NCBI GenBank assembly: GCA_020634565.1 | Contig: JACKBN010000009.1 | Coordinates: 1 to 64,000 of the forward strand | Reading direction: 5' to 3' | Length of the DNA stretch: 64,000 nt | Source: Ardenticatenaceae bacterium | Lineage (GTDB): Bacteria; Chloroflexota; Anaerolineae; Promineifilales; Promineifilaceae | In this document: piece by piece, positions 16,081-25,171 of the stretch | Numbering within the stretch: the stretch's first letter is position 1 | How the letters are laid out: every line of letters starts with the position of its first letter | Translations under genes and position numbers: made by a program | The notes under the pieces: model-generated | Told to the model about the DNA's origin: nothing | Seen by the model: the letters and a program-made list of their open reading frames with translations, nothing else | The model's database searches: none

Positions 16081-16282
16081 TGCGCAATCCTATTTCAACT
16101 AATTTACATATGCCGTTGAATAGTATAACCCATCCATCAAGCACTTGAGTGCAGTCAATCTGCACAAAAACGGGGTAAACAAGCAAAGCAATACAGGGCC
16201 AAACCCCGTATTGCCTGGTCAATGAAGTGCAATGATGGCTGTGATGTTTTGACGTTGTGCAAATTGGTTTTCACCAACGAAA

Positions 16283-16870
16283 TTATAAAGGTTGCTGGAC
16301 CGATTTCATTTCCTGCACTTTCTTCTTGAGTGCCGTGGTCATGAGGTGGGCCAACACCAAATGTAAATCTTCAACCTGTTCAATGTTGTCACTGGGCACG
16401 TGCATATGAATATCCACCATCGGCCCCAATTTTCCTGAAGAAAAGCCTGTTAAACCAATGGTTGTATTTTCGCCGGTTTTATTGGCATACTCAACGGCGC
16501 GCAGCACGTTTTCTGAGTTGCCACTGGCAGAAATACCAACCACCACATCGCCAGGACGCAAAAAGTTGGCCAGCTGCTTTACAAACACGTTTTCGTACCC
16601 CTCGTCGTTGGCGTAAGCAGCAAAAATGGCCATATTATCGGTCAAACCAATCAGGCGGAAGTGAGGTAGCCAATCAGCGCGGGTATTTTTGTTCAGGTCG
16701 CAGACAAAGTGTGTGGCGGTGGAGGCACTGCCGCCATTGCCCATCACAAATATCTGTTTTTCGTTTAAACGTGCCTGATGCAGTGCGGATACGGCCGTTT
16801 CTATCGGCTCCTCTTCCAGTATATCAATTGTGCTTTTTAAATCTGCAAAATATTCGCGTACGATACTCAT
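16283..16870 (-). CDS. gmhA: Phosphoheptose isomerase (SIS domain)
   Basis: A 195-residue SIS-domain isomerase converting sedoheptulose-7-phosphate to D-glycero-D-manno-heptose-7-phosphate. Typical features are 'IFVMGNGGSASTATHFVCDL' (phosphate loop), 'LTDNMAIFAAYANDEGYENVF', 'GISASGNSENVLRA' and C-terminal 'QVEDLHLVLAHLMT' with the metal or catalytic His and Glu region. Length matches GmhA. It lies 54 bp downstream of the heptose kinase. With GmhB nearby, it supplies heptose for the surface glycan; because its substrate comes from transketolase chemistry, it also links to the tkt/rpe genes. ETAV near residue 25 is encoded by an ACGGCCGT octamer. Confidence 0.93.
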   Translation of the reverse strand: MSIVREYFADLKSTIDILEEEPIETAVSALHQARLNEKQIFVMGNGGSASTATHFVCDLNKNTRADWLPHFRLIGLTDNMAIFAAYANDEGYENVFVKQLANFLRPGDVVVGISASGNSENVLRAVEYANKTGENTTIGLTGFSSGKLGPMVDIHMHVPSDNIEQVEDLHLVLAHLMTTALKKKVQEMKSVQQPL

Positions 16871-16924
16871 TGTATATCCCCATTCTTACCGTCAAACAAA
16901 CGTTTTTCGGCAATTTCGCTAAAT

Positions 16925-17902
16925 CTACCGTTGATAATCAAAAATAACCTTGGTGCCATCCTGACCCAACGTAAATGGGTACTCTTGAAAATCCTTCAGA
17001 GCGTCGCGTACGCGCTCCTGTTGGCCACGCGGTACGTAGAGCAGCAAAAAGCCACCACCGCCTGCACCAGAAATTTTGCCGCCAATCGCCCCAGCCTTAA
17101 GCGCCGTCTGGTACATATCATCCAGCGCACTGTTGCTAATTTGGCTGGCTAGCTGCTTTTTCAACACCCAGCTTTCATGCAGCAGCGAACCCACAGCATC
17201 GATGTTCTCTTTTAAAATCTCGTCACAAGCAACGTGCGCAATCTGCTTCATCTCGGACAAAATCGTTAGCTTGTCCTTGATATTGGTCTTCTGTTCTTTG
17301 AGAATCGTGTCTGCCTTGCGCGTTACGCCCGTAAAAAAGAGCAGCAAATTGTCGCTTAAACGGCGCATGGTGCGTTCGCTCAGCTCCAGCCGCTGTCCTA
17401 TGACCTCGCCACTGGTAGTAAATTCCATAAAGCGCAGCCCGCCATAAGCCGCAATGTATTGATCCTGGATACCAATCGGCTTACCCAGGATTTCCCGCTC
17501 GATCTGGCAGGCTTCCTGCGCCAGCCGCTCCGTGAGCACCAACTCCTTCTTGTAGGCGTACATGGCGTGCAGCGCTCCCACCGTAACCGTGCTGGATGAA
17601 CCCAAACCAGAGCCCTGATCAGGGATGTCACCCATGGTGGTAATTTCCACCCCTCTGTCAATGCCGGTGAGGCGCATCGCTTCGCGGATGAGCTCGTGGT
17701 TGATTTCATCGACATGGTCGATCATCTCGGTGCGGGTGTAGCCAATGCGCAGTTTGTCATCAAACCGCTTCTTGATGGTCACGAAGATATATTTGTCAAT
17801 CGCCGAAGAGAGCACGCAGCCGCCGTGCTCAAGGTAGTAAGATGGAAAATCGGTCCCCCCGCCAAACAAGCTTACACGCAGCGGGGTTTGAATAATAATC
17901 AT
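16925..17902 (-). CDS. hddA: D-glycero-alpha-D-manno-heptose-7-phosphate kinase (GHMP family)
   Basis: A 325-residue GHMP-superfamily kinase. Motif 1 'TPLRVSLFGGGTDFPSYY' is highly typical of HddA/FKP-like kinases, motif 2 'QGSGLGSSSTVTVGALHAM' binds ATP phosphates, and motif 3 is 'KISGAGGGGFLLLYVP'. It phosphorylates heptose-7-phosphate at C1 to give the alpha-1,7-bisphosphate that GmhB dephosphorylates, as in the GDP-heptose route of S-layer glycans. The nucleotidyltransferase HddC is not in this window. It is co-directional with gmhA and a GT4 gene. Confidence 0.92.
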   Translation of the reverse strand: MIIIQTPLRVSLFGGGTDFPSYYLEHGGCVLSSAIDKYIFVTIKKRFDDKLRIGYTRTEMIDHVDEINHELIREAMRLTGIDRGVEITTMGDIPDQGSGLGSSSTVTVGALHAMYAYKKELVLTERLAQEACQIEREILGKPIGIQDQYIAAYGGLRFMEFTTSGEVIGQRLELSERTMRRLSDNLLLFFTGVTRKADTILKEQKTNIKDKLTILSEMKQIAHVACDEILKENIDAVGSLLHESWVLKKQLASQISNSALDDMYQTALKAGAIGGKISGAGGGGFLLLYVPRGQQERVRDALKDFQEYPFTLGQDGTKVIFDYQR

Positions 17903-17924
17903 GATGTCTGTACTCCGATGGTTA

Positions 17925-19160
17925 TCATGGCTGTCTGTGAAGCTGGCGGGATGGTGAACTGGCTACAGAGGCGATGGCTTCAGCATAAATTGTCTCTAAT
18001 CGGGCCGCGACGTTGGGCCAATGATGATATTGTTCTACGTAAGTACGGCCGTTTCGCCCCAAGTCCATCTGCTGCTGTGGATTTTCCAGCACGCTGAGAA
18101 TGGATCGGGCATAACTTTCGGGCGAATCCGCCACCAACAGATCACGCTCTGGCTCAATGCACAACGCCGACACTGCATGCGGCGTCGTGACCACCGGCGT
18201 GCCACAGGCCATAGCTTCCAAAATCTTGTTTTGAATGCCCGCGCCATACGTGATGGGGGCCACAGCCACGGTCGCTTTTTGTAAATAAGGCGGCAGAGCA
18301 TCCACCGTACCCGTAACAATGATGTTGGGGTTTTCGGCCAAAGCCTGAATTTCACGCGTGGGATCTTTGCCCACGACCAACAGCTTCGCATCCGGACGCT
18401 GCCGCCAAACGTGCGGCATAATCTGATGCACCAGATGCAGCGTCATTGTGACGTTGGCATGGTAGCTCATCTTGCCGCTAATCACTAACGTAGCGGGTTC
18501 CCGCGCCACCGCAGGGTCAGGGCTAAAATGGGTCACATCGACGCCATTGCCCAACACGGAAATGGGGGCAGGTGTACTGCCCTGGGGTTTCAGGTCTAGC
18601 AGCGCTTCCCGGTCTACCGGGGAGGTCACTAGCACATGGTTGAATTTATCGAGCAACCAGCCCTCATACCAGGCGGTGCGGTCTAAATCCAGCCAACTGC
18701 GAAAACGCCCCTTGAGGTTTTTGCTCTGCGAGGCAGCCTGCTTAAACAGATGGGTAATGCAATCAACGCTATCCCATACAACGGGTAGGTTGCTGTGTTC
18801 TTTGAGATATAAACCGTAGCGTGAGCCGCGCAGATGTTCAACATGGACGACGTCGTAGGGTGCGTTGCCGATAAGCTGAGCAACTAATTCAGGCTTCCAA
18901 GAATAAACGCTTTGCAGGGGCTTTTTGCGGTTGGGAAAGGCCAATGCGCTGTTCAGCAGGGAATGCCACAGAGGCATGGGCAACGCAATGACTTCGTCAC
19001 AGATTTCTTGCAGTGGAGCCAGGTCGGCGCGCTCTTGTTCATTAGCCCAAACGGTCAGCACTGTCACCCGATTCCCTCTGGCAGACAGGTGGCGTATCAG
19101 GTTATACGGCCGTGTCCGCACAAGGTTGGGTACATAAGGCACAATAAACAGAACATTCAT
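17925..19160 (-). CDS. Glycosyltransferase family 4
   Basis: A GT-B fold glycosyltransferase of about 411 residues. The N-terminal 'MNVLFIVPYVPNLVRTRPYNLIRHL' starts the acceptor domain. The donor domain has 'FSGKMSYHAN'-type strands, 'VVGKDPTREIQAL', 'VTGTVDALPPYLQKA' and the nucleotide-sugar site 'YGAGIQNKILEAMACGTPVV', with the conserved Glu. It belongs to the WcaI/PelF-like sugar-phosphate stem group also seen at 20728 and 25168. The ATG at 19160 is preferred to a TTG at 19175. Donor and acceptor are unknown; context is the surface glycan. Confidence 0.88.
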   Translation of the reverse strand: MNVLFIVPYVPNLVRTRPYNLIRHLSARGNRVTVLTVWANEQERADLAPLQEICDEVIALPMPLWHSLLNSALAFPNRKKPLQSVYSWKPELVAQLIGNAPYDVVHVEHLRGSRYGLYLKEHSNLPVVWDSVDCITHLFKQAASQSKNLKGRFRSWLDLDRTAWYEGWLLDKFNHVLVTSPVDREALLDLKPQGSTPAPISVLGNGVDVTHFSPDPAVAREPATLVISGKMSYHANVTMTLHLVHQIMPHVWRQRPDAKLLVVGKDPTREIQALAENPNIIVTGTVDALPPYLQKATVAVAPITYGAGIQNKILEAMACGTPVVTTPHAVSALCIEPERDLLVADSPESYARSILSVLENPQQQMDLGRNGRTYVEQYHHWPNVAARLETIYAEAIASVASSPSRQLHRQP

Positions 19161-19361
19161 AAAAGATAATTCCAATTCAAATGACGTTTACACCAATAAA
19201 CGGCCGTTTCTACCACAACAGCTTTTGTAAATTGCTCACGTCGATAAAGCTGAGTTGGCTTAACCCCCGGATTAAAATTGACCTAGCTTTTCTTCACAGC
19301 TTGCTTTGCATGGTACTGAGTTAACCTTACCGCAAGCCTTACACGAGAGAGGGTGAGCGGC

Positions 19362-20735
19362 TTAGGAAACGGCCGTAATGCCTGCCGTTCGCCGTCGTGC
19401 CAGCACCCGTTCCAGTAAATCTACCAACGCGTAGCCAGCAAAAATAACCAGAATCACATCTACCGGAATGCGGTAACGGATCAAGGTCCAGGTAAGCACG
19501 TGAATGCCCGTATAAACCAGCATGAACAGATACAGCAACGTAAAAGGTGATGCCAGCCACTCCTTCCAGGAAGCAAATGATTGCCGCAGCGCTAAAAAGA
19601 GGCCATAAATCATGAAGGGCAAGAAAACACCAAAACTACCCACGCGCGATAAATTGCTCACCATGCTGGAATCACCAGAAGGCCAAAACTGGAAGTAGGT
19701 GGGAATGCGGCTCAAAGAAAGCAGCACATACCGCCCCGGATCAGCCGAAATGATTTTTAATGCTTCGGACAGCAGCGCAGAATCCATTTCTGCTTCGTTC
19801 AAACCCTGCGCTTGCAGTTCTTCGGGAATCATGCGGTAATATTCACCCGAGGGCAGGATGGAGATGAACTGCGTACCATAACGGGGATGGTTGCCCCAAA
19901 AGAAGGCAAAACCGGAATTGGTATTGAGCGGCACAATGCGATCAAAAGCCTGGTAGTTGCGAATAGTCCAGGGCACAATCATCAGCACTACCATAGCCAC
20001 CGGCAGCACAAAACTGGTCAAACGCGGCCGTTTGGCCCACCATAGCCAGAGCAGCAAAAAGGGCAAGAAGAGCAAAAATAGTTGGCGCAGCAAAATGGTA
20101 ATGCCCATAGCCAAACCAAGCAGTGCCCATTGCTTCACGCTCACCTGCTGGGATTGGGTGATGGCAACGGCCGTATCAAACACCCACAAAATGCCGGTAA
20201 TGTAAAATCCTTCCGTGATAAGCGATGCGGTGTAGTAGAAAAAGTAGATGTACACCGCGCCAATCGCTGCCGCCATCAGAGCAATGTGCTGCGCACGCGC
20301 TACCTCTGGCTTATAGGCGAACATGCCTTCCCCACGCGCGGCGGGGGCAAAAATGCGGAACGTCAACCGATACAGCAGCCAGGGCATCACAATCCCCACA
20401 ATAATTGCCTGCAAAATACGGGCCAGCAGCGGGCTGGGACCAAAAATCGAATAGATCACGATCAGATAAATGGTGTAGAGATAAGACCAGTGGGCGGTTG
20501 GTTCGTTAGCTGCCGTGCCGGGCCACCAACGCTCACCAAAAGAAAAACCGTGCCCGTCCATCACCCGCAGCGCCAGATTGTGGTAGGAAACCTCATCAAA
20601 GGTACCGGGCAGCTCCTGAATCTCATTGCCGTAAAACACAATGCCCGTAAACACGCGCAGCAGCACAGAAATCACCAGAATGCCGATCAGCACGCGTTTG
20701 GGATTTTTCAGCAGTTCATTGAGCTTTTCAGGCAT
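19362..20735 (-). CDS. Polytopic lipid-linked-sugar glycosyltransferase (GT39/ArnT-like)
   Basis: A membrane protein of about 457 residues with some ten hydrophobic helices. An early external loop carries 'LPGTFDEVSYHNLALRVMDG', an acidic motif (Asp-Glu) equivalent to the catalytic loop of dolichyl/undecaprenyl-phosphate sugar transferases. The frame is open further upstream, but the ATG at 20735 has a GGAGG ribosome site 9 nt before it and overlaps the preceding GT4 gene by 8 bp, indicating translational coupling. It likely moves a sugar from a polyprenyl-phosphate donor onto glycan or protein outside the membrane. Confidence 0.82.
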   Translation of the reverse strand: MPEKLNELLKNPKRVLIGILVISVLLRVFTGIVFYGNEIQELPGTFDEVSYHNLALRVMDGHGFSFGERWWPGTAANEPTAHWSYLYTIYLIVIYSIFGPSPLLARILQAIIVGIVMPWLLYRLTFRIFAPAARGEGMFAYKPEVARAQHIALMAAAIGAVYIYFFYYTASLITEGFYITGILWVFDTAVAITQSQQVSVKQWALLGLAMGITILLRQLFLLFLPFLLLWLWWAKRPRLTSFVLPVAMVVLMIVPWTIRNYQAFDRIVPLNTNSGFAFFWGNHPRYGTQFISILPSGEYYRMIPEELQAQGLNEAEMDSALLSEALKIISADPGRYVLLSLSRIPTYFQFWPSGDSSMVSNLSRVGSFGVFLPFMIYGLFLALRQSFASWKEWLASPFTLLYLFMLVYTGIHVLTWTLIRYRIPVDVILVIFAGYALVDLLERVLARRRTAGITAVS

Positions 20736-21984
20736 AGTTTTTGGCCTCCGCTGGGGCAGATGCACGCGCATAGACGGCATCCATTTGTTTGAGCACGGCT
20801 CGCCAATCATAGCGCGCTTCGGCTAATTTACGGCCGTTTACCGCCAACATCTCTTGCAATTCTGAATCTGTTAGCAGCTTCACCGTGGTGGTGGCAAATG
20901 TTTGGGGATCATCCGCCAGCAAAATTTCCTTGTCTGCTTCGGCAATAATGCCTTCCAGACCAATCGTGGTCGTCACCGTAGGCATGGCCCGAGCAAATGC
21001 TTCCAACAAACGCACGCGCATCCCGCTGCCCGCACGCACTGGCACCACCATCATCGCCGCCGCTTCCATGTACGGCGTCAAATCATCCACATAACCCGTC
21101 ACGTCAATCGCGCCGCCAGACTGCTCGGCCATCTGCACAAAATCGGCCGGCGGATTTTTACCAATGACGGTGAGCGTCACATCTGGCACCTGTTGCTGTA
21201 CCAGCGGGAAAATTTCCTGCAAAAACCAGCGAATGCCGTCGGCATTGGGCGGATAGCTGAGCGTACCCAGCGTGAGAATGTTGCGCGAATCAGGTTTCCG
21301 CTCAATCGGCTGCAATACCTCCGCGTCCACCGCAATCGGTATGGAGCTGATGCGTTCATTCAGAACGGCCGTATTGCCATTTTGCACACCCGCCAGCAGC
21401 AAATCTCGATCCGGGTCGATGACCACCATCGTGTGGTCAAACTGCTGCACCAGCATGCCTTCGTATTTCTTGATGCGATTTTCTTCAATTTGGTAGACGG
21501 GCTTGAGGAACCAGGGCGCATTTTGGCGCATGCGCTCCCAGATGGACCAGGTGGCATTGTGCGCGTCGAAAATGATGTACGGCCGTTTCGCCCCGCCCAA
21601 CTTTTTCGCATCCAAAGCAAACTGCGTCATTGTGAGTTGGTCGGCATGCACCACATCAAATTCTTGCTCGGCCAACAGTTTCTGCACCAGCTGGCGCATG
21701 CCTGGCAAATCGTCCCGCTCAATCAGGAACGGCCGTCCCGACAGATGACTTTGCAACCAATATCTCACATCCGCTACGCGTGAGCGATTGATGGGGATGG
21801 TATGTACGGCCGTACACACTTCATCCAGCTTAGACACATAGGGCAGCTCTTCATCACGCACATAGGAGGCCAGCGTTACTTCGTGGCCTCGCTCATACAA
21901 ATAGCGCAGCACATGCCACGTCTTAACACGTGGGCCAGCATTGGGCGGGTAGGGAATAATTTGAGTCAGAAACAAAATGCGCAT
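20728..21984 (-). CDS. Glycosyltransferase family 4
   Basis: A 418-residue GT-B enzyme. It starts 'MRILFLTQIIPYPPNAGPRVKTW', a hallmark of the sugar-phosphate stem-type GT4 subgroup. The donor domain shows 'LGTLSYPPNADGIRWFLQEI', 'TVIGKNPPADFVQMAE', 'VTGYVDDLTPYMEAA' and 'RAGSGMRVRLLEAFARAMPTV' with the conserved Glu. Five ACGGCCGT octamers lie within it (20830, 21365, 21579, 21729, 21806), among the highest densities in the window. It overlaps the downstream GT39-like gene by 8 bp. Confidence 0.88.
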   Translation of the reverse strand: MRILFLTQIIPYPPNAGPRVKTWHVLRYLYERGHEVTLASYVRDEELPYVSKLDEVCTAVHTIPINRSRVADVRYWLQSHLSGRPFLIERDDLPGMRQLVQKLLAEQEFDVVHADQLTMTQFALDAKKLGGAKRPYIIFDAHNATWSIWERMRQNAPWFLKPVYQIEENRIKKYEGMLVQQFDHTMVVIDPDRDLLLAGVQNGNTAVLNERISSIPIAVDAEVLQPIERKPDSRNILTLGTLSYPPNADGIRWFLQEIFPLVQQQVPDVTLTVIGKNPPADFVQMAEQSGGAIDVTGYVDDLTPYMEAAAMMVVPVRAGSGMRVRLLEAFARAMPTVTTTIGLEGIIAEADKEILLADDPQTFATTTVKLLTDSELQEMLAVNGRKLAEARYDWRAVLKQMDAVYARASAPAEAKNYA

Positions 21985-21994
21985 TGCCAGGTCC

Positions 21995-22909
21995 TTACAT
22001 CATGGGAAGTGTGATTAGGAGACGGCCGTAATGCCGTGCCATATGCAATTGATAACCACTGCTATCCGATTTGCGCAGCCAAACCAATGGCGCCAGCGCC
22101 AAGCGCAACAGCGCAGCCAACCCCAAAACCACCTTGTACAGCGCCACCGTTAACCAACTGTAATGCTTACGGAAAAAGCGCAGTTTGCCCCGATAAAGCT
22201 GCAAAAACATCTCCGCCAATACCTGCTTGGCGCTCTGCCCCCAATAATGTACCACCTGCGATTGCGGCACCCAATACAAACGCCAGCCCGCTTTTTGTAA
22301 TCGGTAGCACAAATCCACTTCTTCCGAATACATGAAGTACCCTTCATCCAGCAGGCCCACTTTATCAAGCACCGTCTTGCGCAGCAGCAGCGAGGCACCC
22401 ATCAACACATCCACTTCACGTGGTGTTTCCATGTCCCACTTGCGCATGTTGTAAGTGCCATACGGGACTAGCGCATCCAAGTAAAACATGCGCCAAAATT
22501 CACGGCTAAGCGTGGGGCGTGGATGGCAAGAAGGTTGCAAGGTTTGGTCTGCATTTAGCAGCCGCGAACCAGCAGCGCCGGCTTCAGGATTCTCGTCCAT
22601 GAAGGCAACCAGGGCATTGAGCGCATCTGGCTTTACTTCGGTGTCTGGGTTTAGCAGCAGCACATATTCGCCCTGGCAGTGAGGAATGGCTCGATTATTA
22701 CCGCCAGCAAACCCCAGGTTTTCCTCACTGGCAATCAGCTCAACCTGAGGAAATTGTGTTTGCACCATTGCCACCGTGTCATCTTTTGATTTGTTATCCA
22801 CGACCCACACTTCAAACGGTTGGTCAAGTGGATACGCATATACAGACTTCAGACAGGCTTCCAATAAATCACGGGTGTTCCAGCTAACAATAACAATCGA
22901 CAGTTTCAT
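21995..22909 (-). CDS. Glycosyltransferase family 2 (rhamnosyltransferase-like)
   Basis: A 304-residue GT-A enzyme. 'LSIVIVSWNTRDLLEACL' opens the nucleotide-binding fold, 'VVDNKSKDDT' and 'ENLGFAGGNNRAI' follow, and the metal-binding DXD is in 'LLLNPDTEVKPDAL'. 'LLRKTVLDKVGLLDEGYFMYSEEVDLCYRL' is the WbbL-type acceptor and catalytic region typical of rhamnosyltransferases. The C-terminus is hydrophobic and may sit on the membrane. It lies 7 bp downstream of a sulfotransferase. Apart from one octamer at its very end (22022), the gene lies in a 2.8-kb stretch without the ACGGCCGT motif. Confidence 0.88.
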   Translation of the reverse strand: MKLSIVIVSWNTRDLLEACLKSVYAYPLDQPFEVWVVDNKSKDDTVAMVQTQFPQVELIASEENLGFAGGNNRAIPHCQGEYVLLLNPDTEVKPDALNALVAFMDENPEAGAAGSRLLNADQTLQPSCHPRPTLSREFWRMFYLDALVPYGTYNMRKWDMETPREVDVLMGASLLLRKTVLDKVGLLDEGYFMYSEEVDLCYRLQKAGWRLYWVPQSQVVHYWGQSAKQVLAEMFLQLYRGKLRFFRKHYSWLTVALYKVVLGLAALLRLALAPLVWLRKSDSSGYQLHMARHYGRLLITLPMM

Positions 22910-22916
22910 AATTTCG

Positions 22917-23744
22917 CTACGACCAATCTAAATCTTTCTCGTAACCTAAGTCAATTAACTGCTGACCACACAATTCTTTGAAGCGTTCAATATGCTCTGG
23001 CTTCAGATAATTGCGCCAATCGCCCACAATCCCTTTGCGAAAATGAGATTTGGTATCTTCCTGCCCCGGCTTCCGCTGATTCTGCCAAATGCGCTTCCCC
23101 ATTGACAAACGGGAGAACCGATTGCGCTCCACAATAACTTCTGCCAAAGCACGGTTATTCCGAATGCCCAAATAATCCAGCACTTTGCTAAATTCAGGCA
23201 CCGTATTCGCCAGCAGCTCTTCATAGCGCACACAAAGCGTTTCCGCATCGCCAGCCAGCCAACTTTGGGCAAGGGCTATCATGTCTTGCATGCTGGGCAA
23301 TTTGTCTCGGCCTTCAATGCACAGCATCAATGCTTCATCATTGTCCATATTCTTCATGCGTTCGTTCCAGGCATGGTTGGTACTACGCTTAACATGGAAC
23401 ATACGTGAAACTAGTTGATCCCGGGGATCACGCAGCATCAAAATGACTTTGATACCTTCATCTTGCAAAACATTTTTTAACTTTGGCGTAAATTCATCAT
23501 GGCCATGAATCACGTCACCGGCGTTGGCTGTGTGGTATTTGGCTAAATCGCCGTAATAGTTACCAACTTCCGTATAGCCCGGCAGGGAGCCAATCATCTT
23601 GAGCATCCAGGTTGTGCCCGACTTTGGGCTACCGTTCACTAAAACTTTTGCTTTAGTTTGCTGAACCGAGCCTATCTGATGTTTCAAATAGACATAGTTA
23701 AACTTTAATTCTTCACCCGCTATGGTGAATAATTGACCTAGCAT
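22917..23744 (-). CDS. PAPS-dependent sulfotransferase
   Basis: A 275-residue cytosolic-type sulfotransferase. The 5'-phosphosulfate loop is 'LVNGSPKSGTTWMLKMI' (about residues 34-50) and the 3'-phosphate site is 'LMLRDPRDQLVSRMF', the two PAPS-binding marks; the basic C-terminal 'FRKGIVGDWRNYL' matches the third conserved region (KxGxxGdWk). It probably sulfates a glycan or lipid-linked oligosaccharide made by its neighbours, since it sits between a GT2 and a Wzy-like gene. No ACGGCCGT octamer occurs in it, suggesting a later arrival. The substrate is unknown. Confidence 0.9.
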   Translation of the reverse strand: MLGQLFTIAGEELKFNYVYLKHQIGSVQQTKAKVLVNGSPKSGTTWMLKMIGSLPGYTEVGNYYGDLAKYHTANAGDVIHGHDEFTPKLKNVLQDEGIKVILMLRDPRDQLVSRMFHVKRSTNHAWNERMKNMDNDEALMLCIEGRDKLPSMQDMIALAQSWLAGDAETLCVRYEELLANTVPEFSKVLDYLGIRNNRALAEVIVERNRFSRLSMGKRIWQNQRKPGQEDTKSHFRKGIVGDWRNYLKPEHIERFKELCGQQLIDLGYEKDLDWS

Positions 23745-23764
23745 ATCGTTGTCACCTTCTTAAA

Positions 23765-25171
23765 TTAATCTAGCGGAAGACCGGCCCGCCGCATTTGGTC
23801 GAGGGCAACCAGCCCCCCCAGGAAAATCCAGGTATAAATGCTGGCTCTCAAGCCAAAAATACCGATGTTGTAAACAAAGGGAAGCACCCAATCGCCCAGC
23901 ATACCGGCTGCAACGCTCCCAGCCAAACCGCCAAGCGCAGCGTAAACAAACGCCTGGGCAAAGCCATCTTTGGGCATCTGATTGCGCAACCGCCAGCCAA
24001 GCTGCCAGGTCACAATTACAAACCAGATAAAACAAATCAGCCCTAAAATGCCAGTTTGGGCCACGATGTCCACGTAGTTGTTATGCGAATTAAATTCGAC
24101 GTACCAGCCAAGAATAGGGAATAGCAGGGTGTAGTTGTAGTAGTTTCCCGGCCCCAGCCCCAAAATCGGATTGACCTTGATGATTTGCCCCACAATGCGC
24201 CACGCTTCCAAACGCGTCATGGCGCTGTACTCGTTGTCACCAATGAACACGGAATTGTAAATGGGCTGGAAGAGCAATATGACTACCGCGGTTCCGATCA
24301 TGGTGAGGGGCATGGCCCATTTCGGTCGTGCCACCCAAAGGATGACAAAAAGCGCGACAAATGTAGGCGCCCAGCCTGATGTCCAGGCGCGATTACGTCC
24401 TAAAGCCAGATACAGATAGCCGAGCAAAACGCCAACCAAAGCCACCCGCCATTTCATGGCCAATTTTTTGTTAAATAACGCCTGGCTAAACGTTAAAGAT
24501 GCCAACCAAAGCCAGAACAAGCTGCCGCCCGTCGTTTTGGGGTGAAGAAGCAGTTGGTTGAGCTGCTGCCAGCCGGGCAAGAAGCGCATGCCGATAAAAA
24601 CAGCCGGTGCCGCCAATCCCATAAACAGGTAAACCATCCACTTTAGCCAGCGAATATCACGCACCTGGTGCGCCACCAAAATAAAAGCGGCAAAGGAAAT
24701 GATAAAAATAGCCACGCCACCAACCTGGTTATCAATGGGTACCTGAGAGATAGAAAACCAGGGAAGCTGGCCCACAATGAAGGAGAGAATGACAACGGCC
24801 GTAAACATGATCAGCGGCGTCATGGTGGGTGATTTCACCAGATTAATTTCCCGCTGCCGCACAACCATATCCACCACCCACAGCCCCGTGAGCAACAAAA
24901 CAATCGTGGCAACCATCCCAATCGGTGGCACATCAATCTTAAATACTGTTGAAACAAAAATTATCAGCAAAAACCCCAACGGCGGATAACGCACAATCAA
25001 ATAAGCGCCCACTGCCATGATGGGCAGGGCAGCCACCACCGCCAGCATAGAAATTTGCGGGCCTGTGCGGGCAATTACCAGCGTCACAAACAGCATGCCA
25101 ATGATGATAATCAGCCGCAGCCATCTTCTGGATTCGCTGGAACCAAGCGTTTTTTGAATCAGTGAAGTCAT
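23765..25171 (-). CDS. O-antigen ligase/polymerase-like membrane protein (Wzy/WaaL)
   Basis: A 468-residue polytopic protein with about 11-12 helices. The large external loop after 'ALGRNRAWTSGW' and the later 'GLGPGNYYNYTLLF' followed by 'NSHNNYVDIVAQTGILGL' match the O-antigen ligase/polymerase family, whose conserved His in the 'HN' motif is catalytic. It joins or polymerises lipid-linked glycans on the outer face of the membrane. Its start overlaps the stop of the upstream GT4 gene by 4 bp (ATGA). A single octamer lies at 24795. Confidence 0.85.
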   Translation of the reverse strand: MTSLIQKTLGSSESRRWLRLIIIIGMLFVTLVIARTGPQISMLAVVAALPIMAVGAYLIVRYPPLGFLLIIFVSTVFKIDVPPIGMVATIVLLLTGLWVVDMVVRQREINLVKSPTMTPLIMFTAVVILSFIVGQLPWFSISQVPIDNQVGGVAIFIISFAAFILVAHQVRDIRWLKWMVYLFMGLAAPAVFIGMRFLPGWQQLNQLLLHPKTTGGSLFWLWLASLTFSQALFNKKLAMKWRVALVGVLLGYLYLALGRNRAWTSGWAPTFVALFVILWVARPKWAMPLTMIGTAVVILLFQPIYNSVFIGDNEYSAMTRLEAWRIVGQIIKVNPILGLGPGNYYNYTLLFPILGWYVEFNSHNNYVDIVAQTGILGLICFIWFVIVTWQLGWRLRNQMPKDGFAQAFVYAALGGLAGSVAAGMLGDWVLPFVYNIGIFGLRASIYTWIFLGGLVALDQMRRAGLPLD

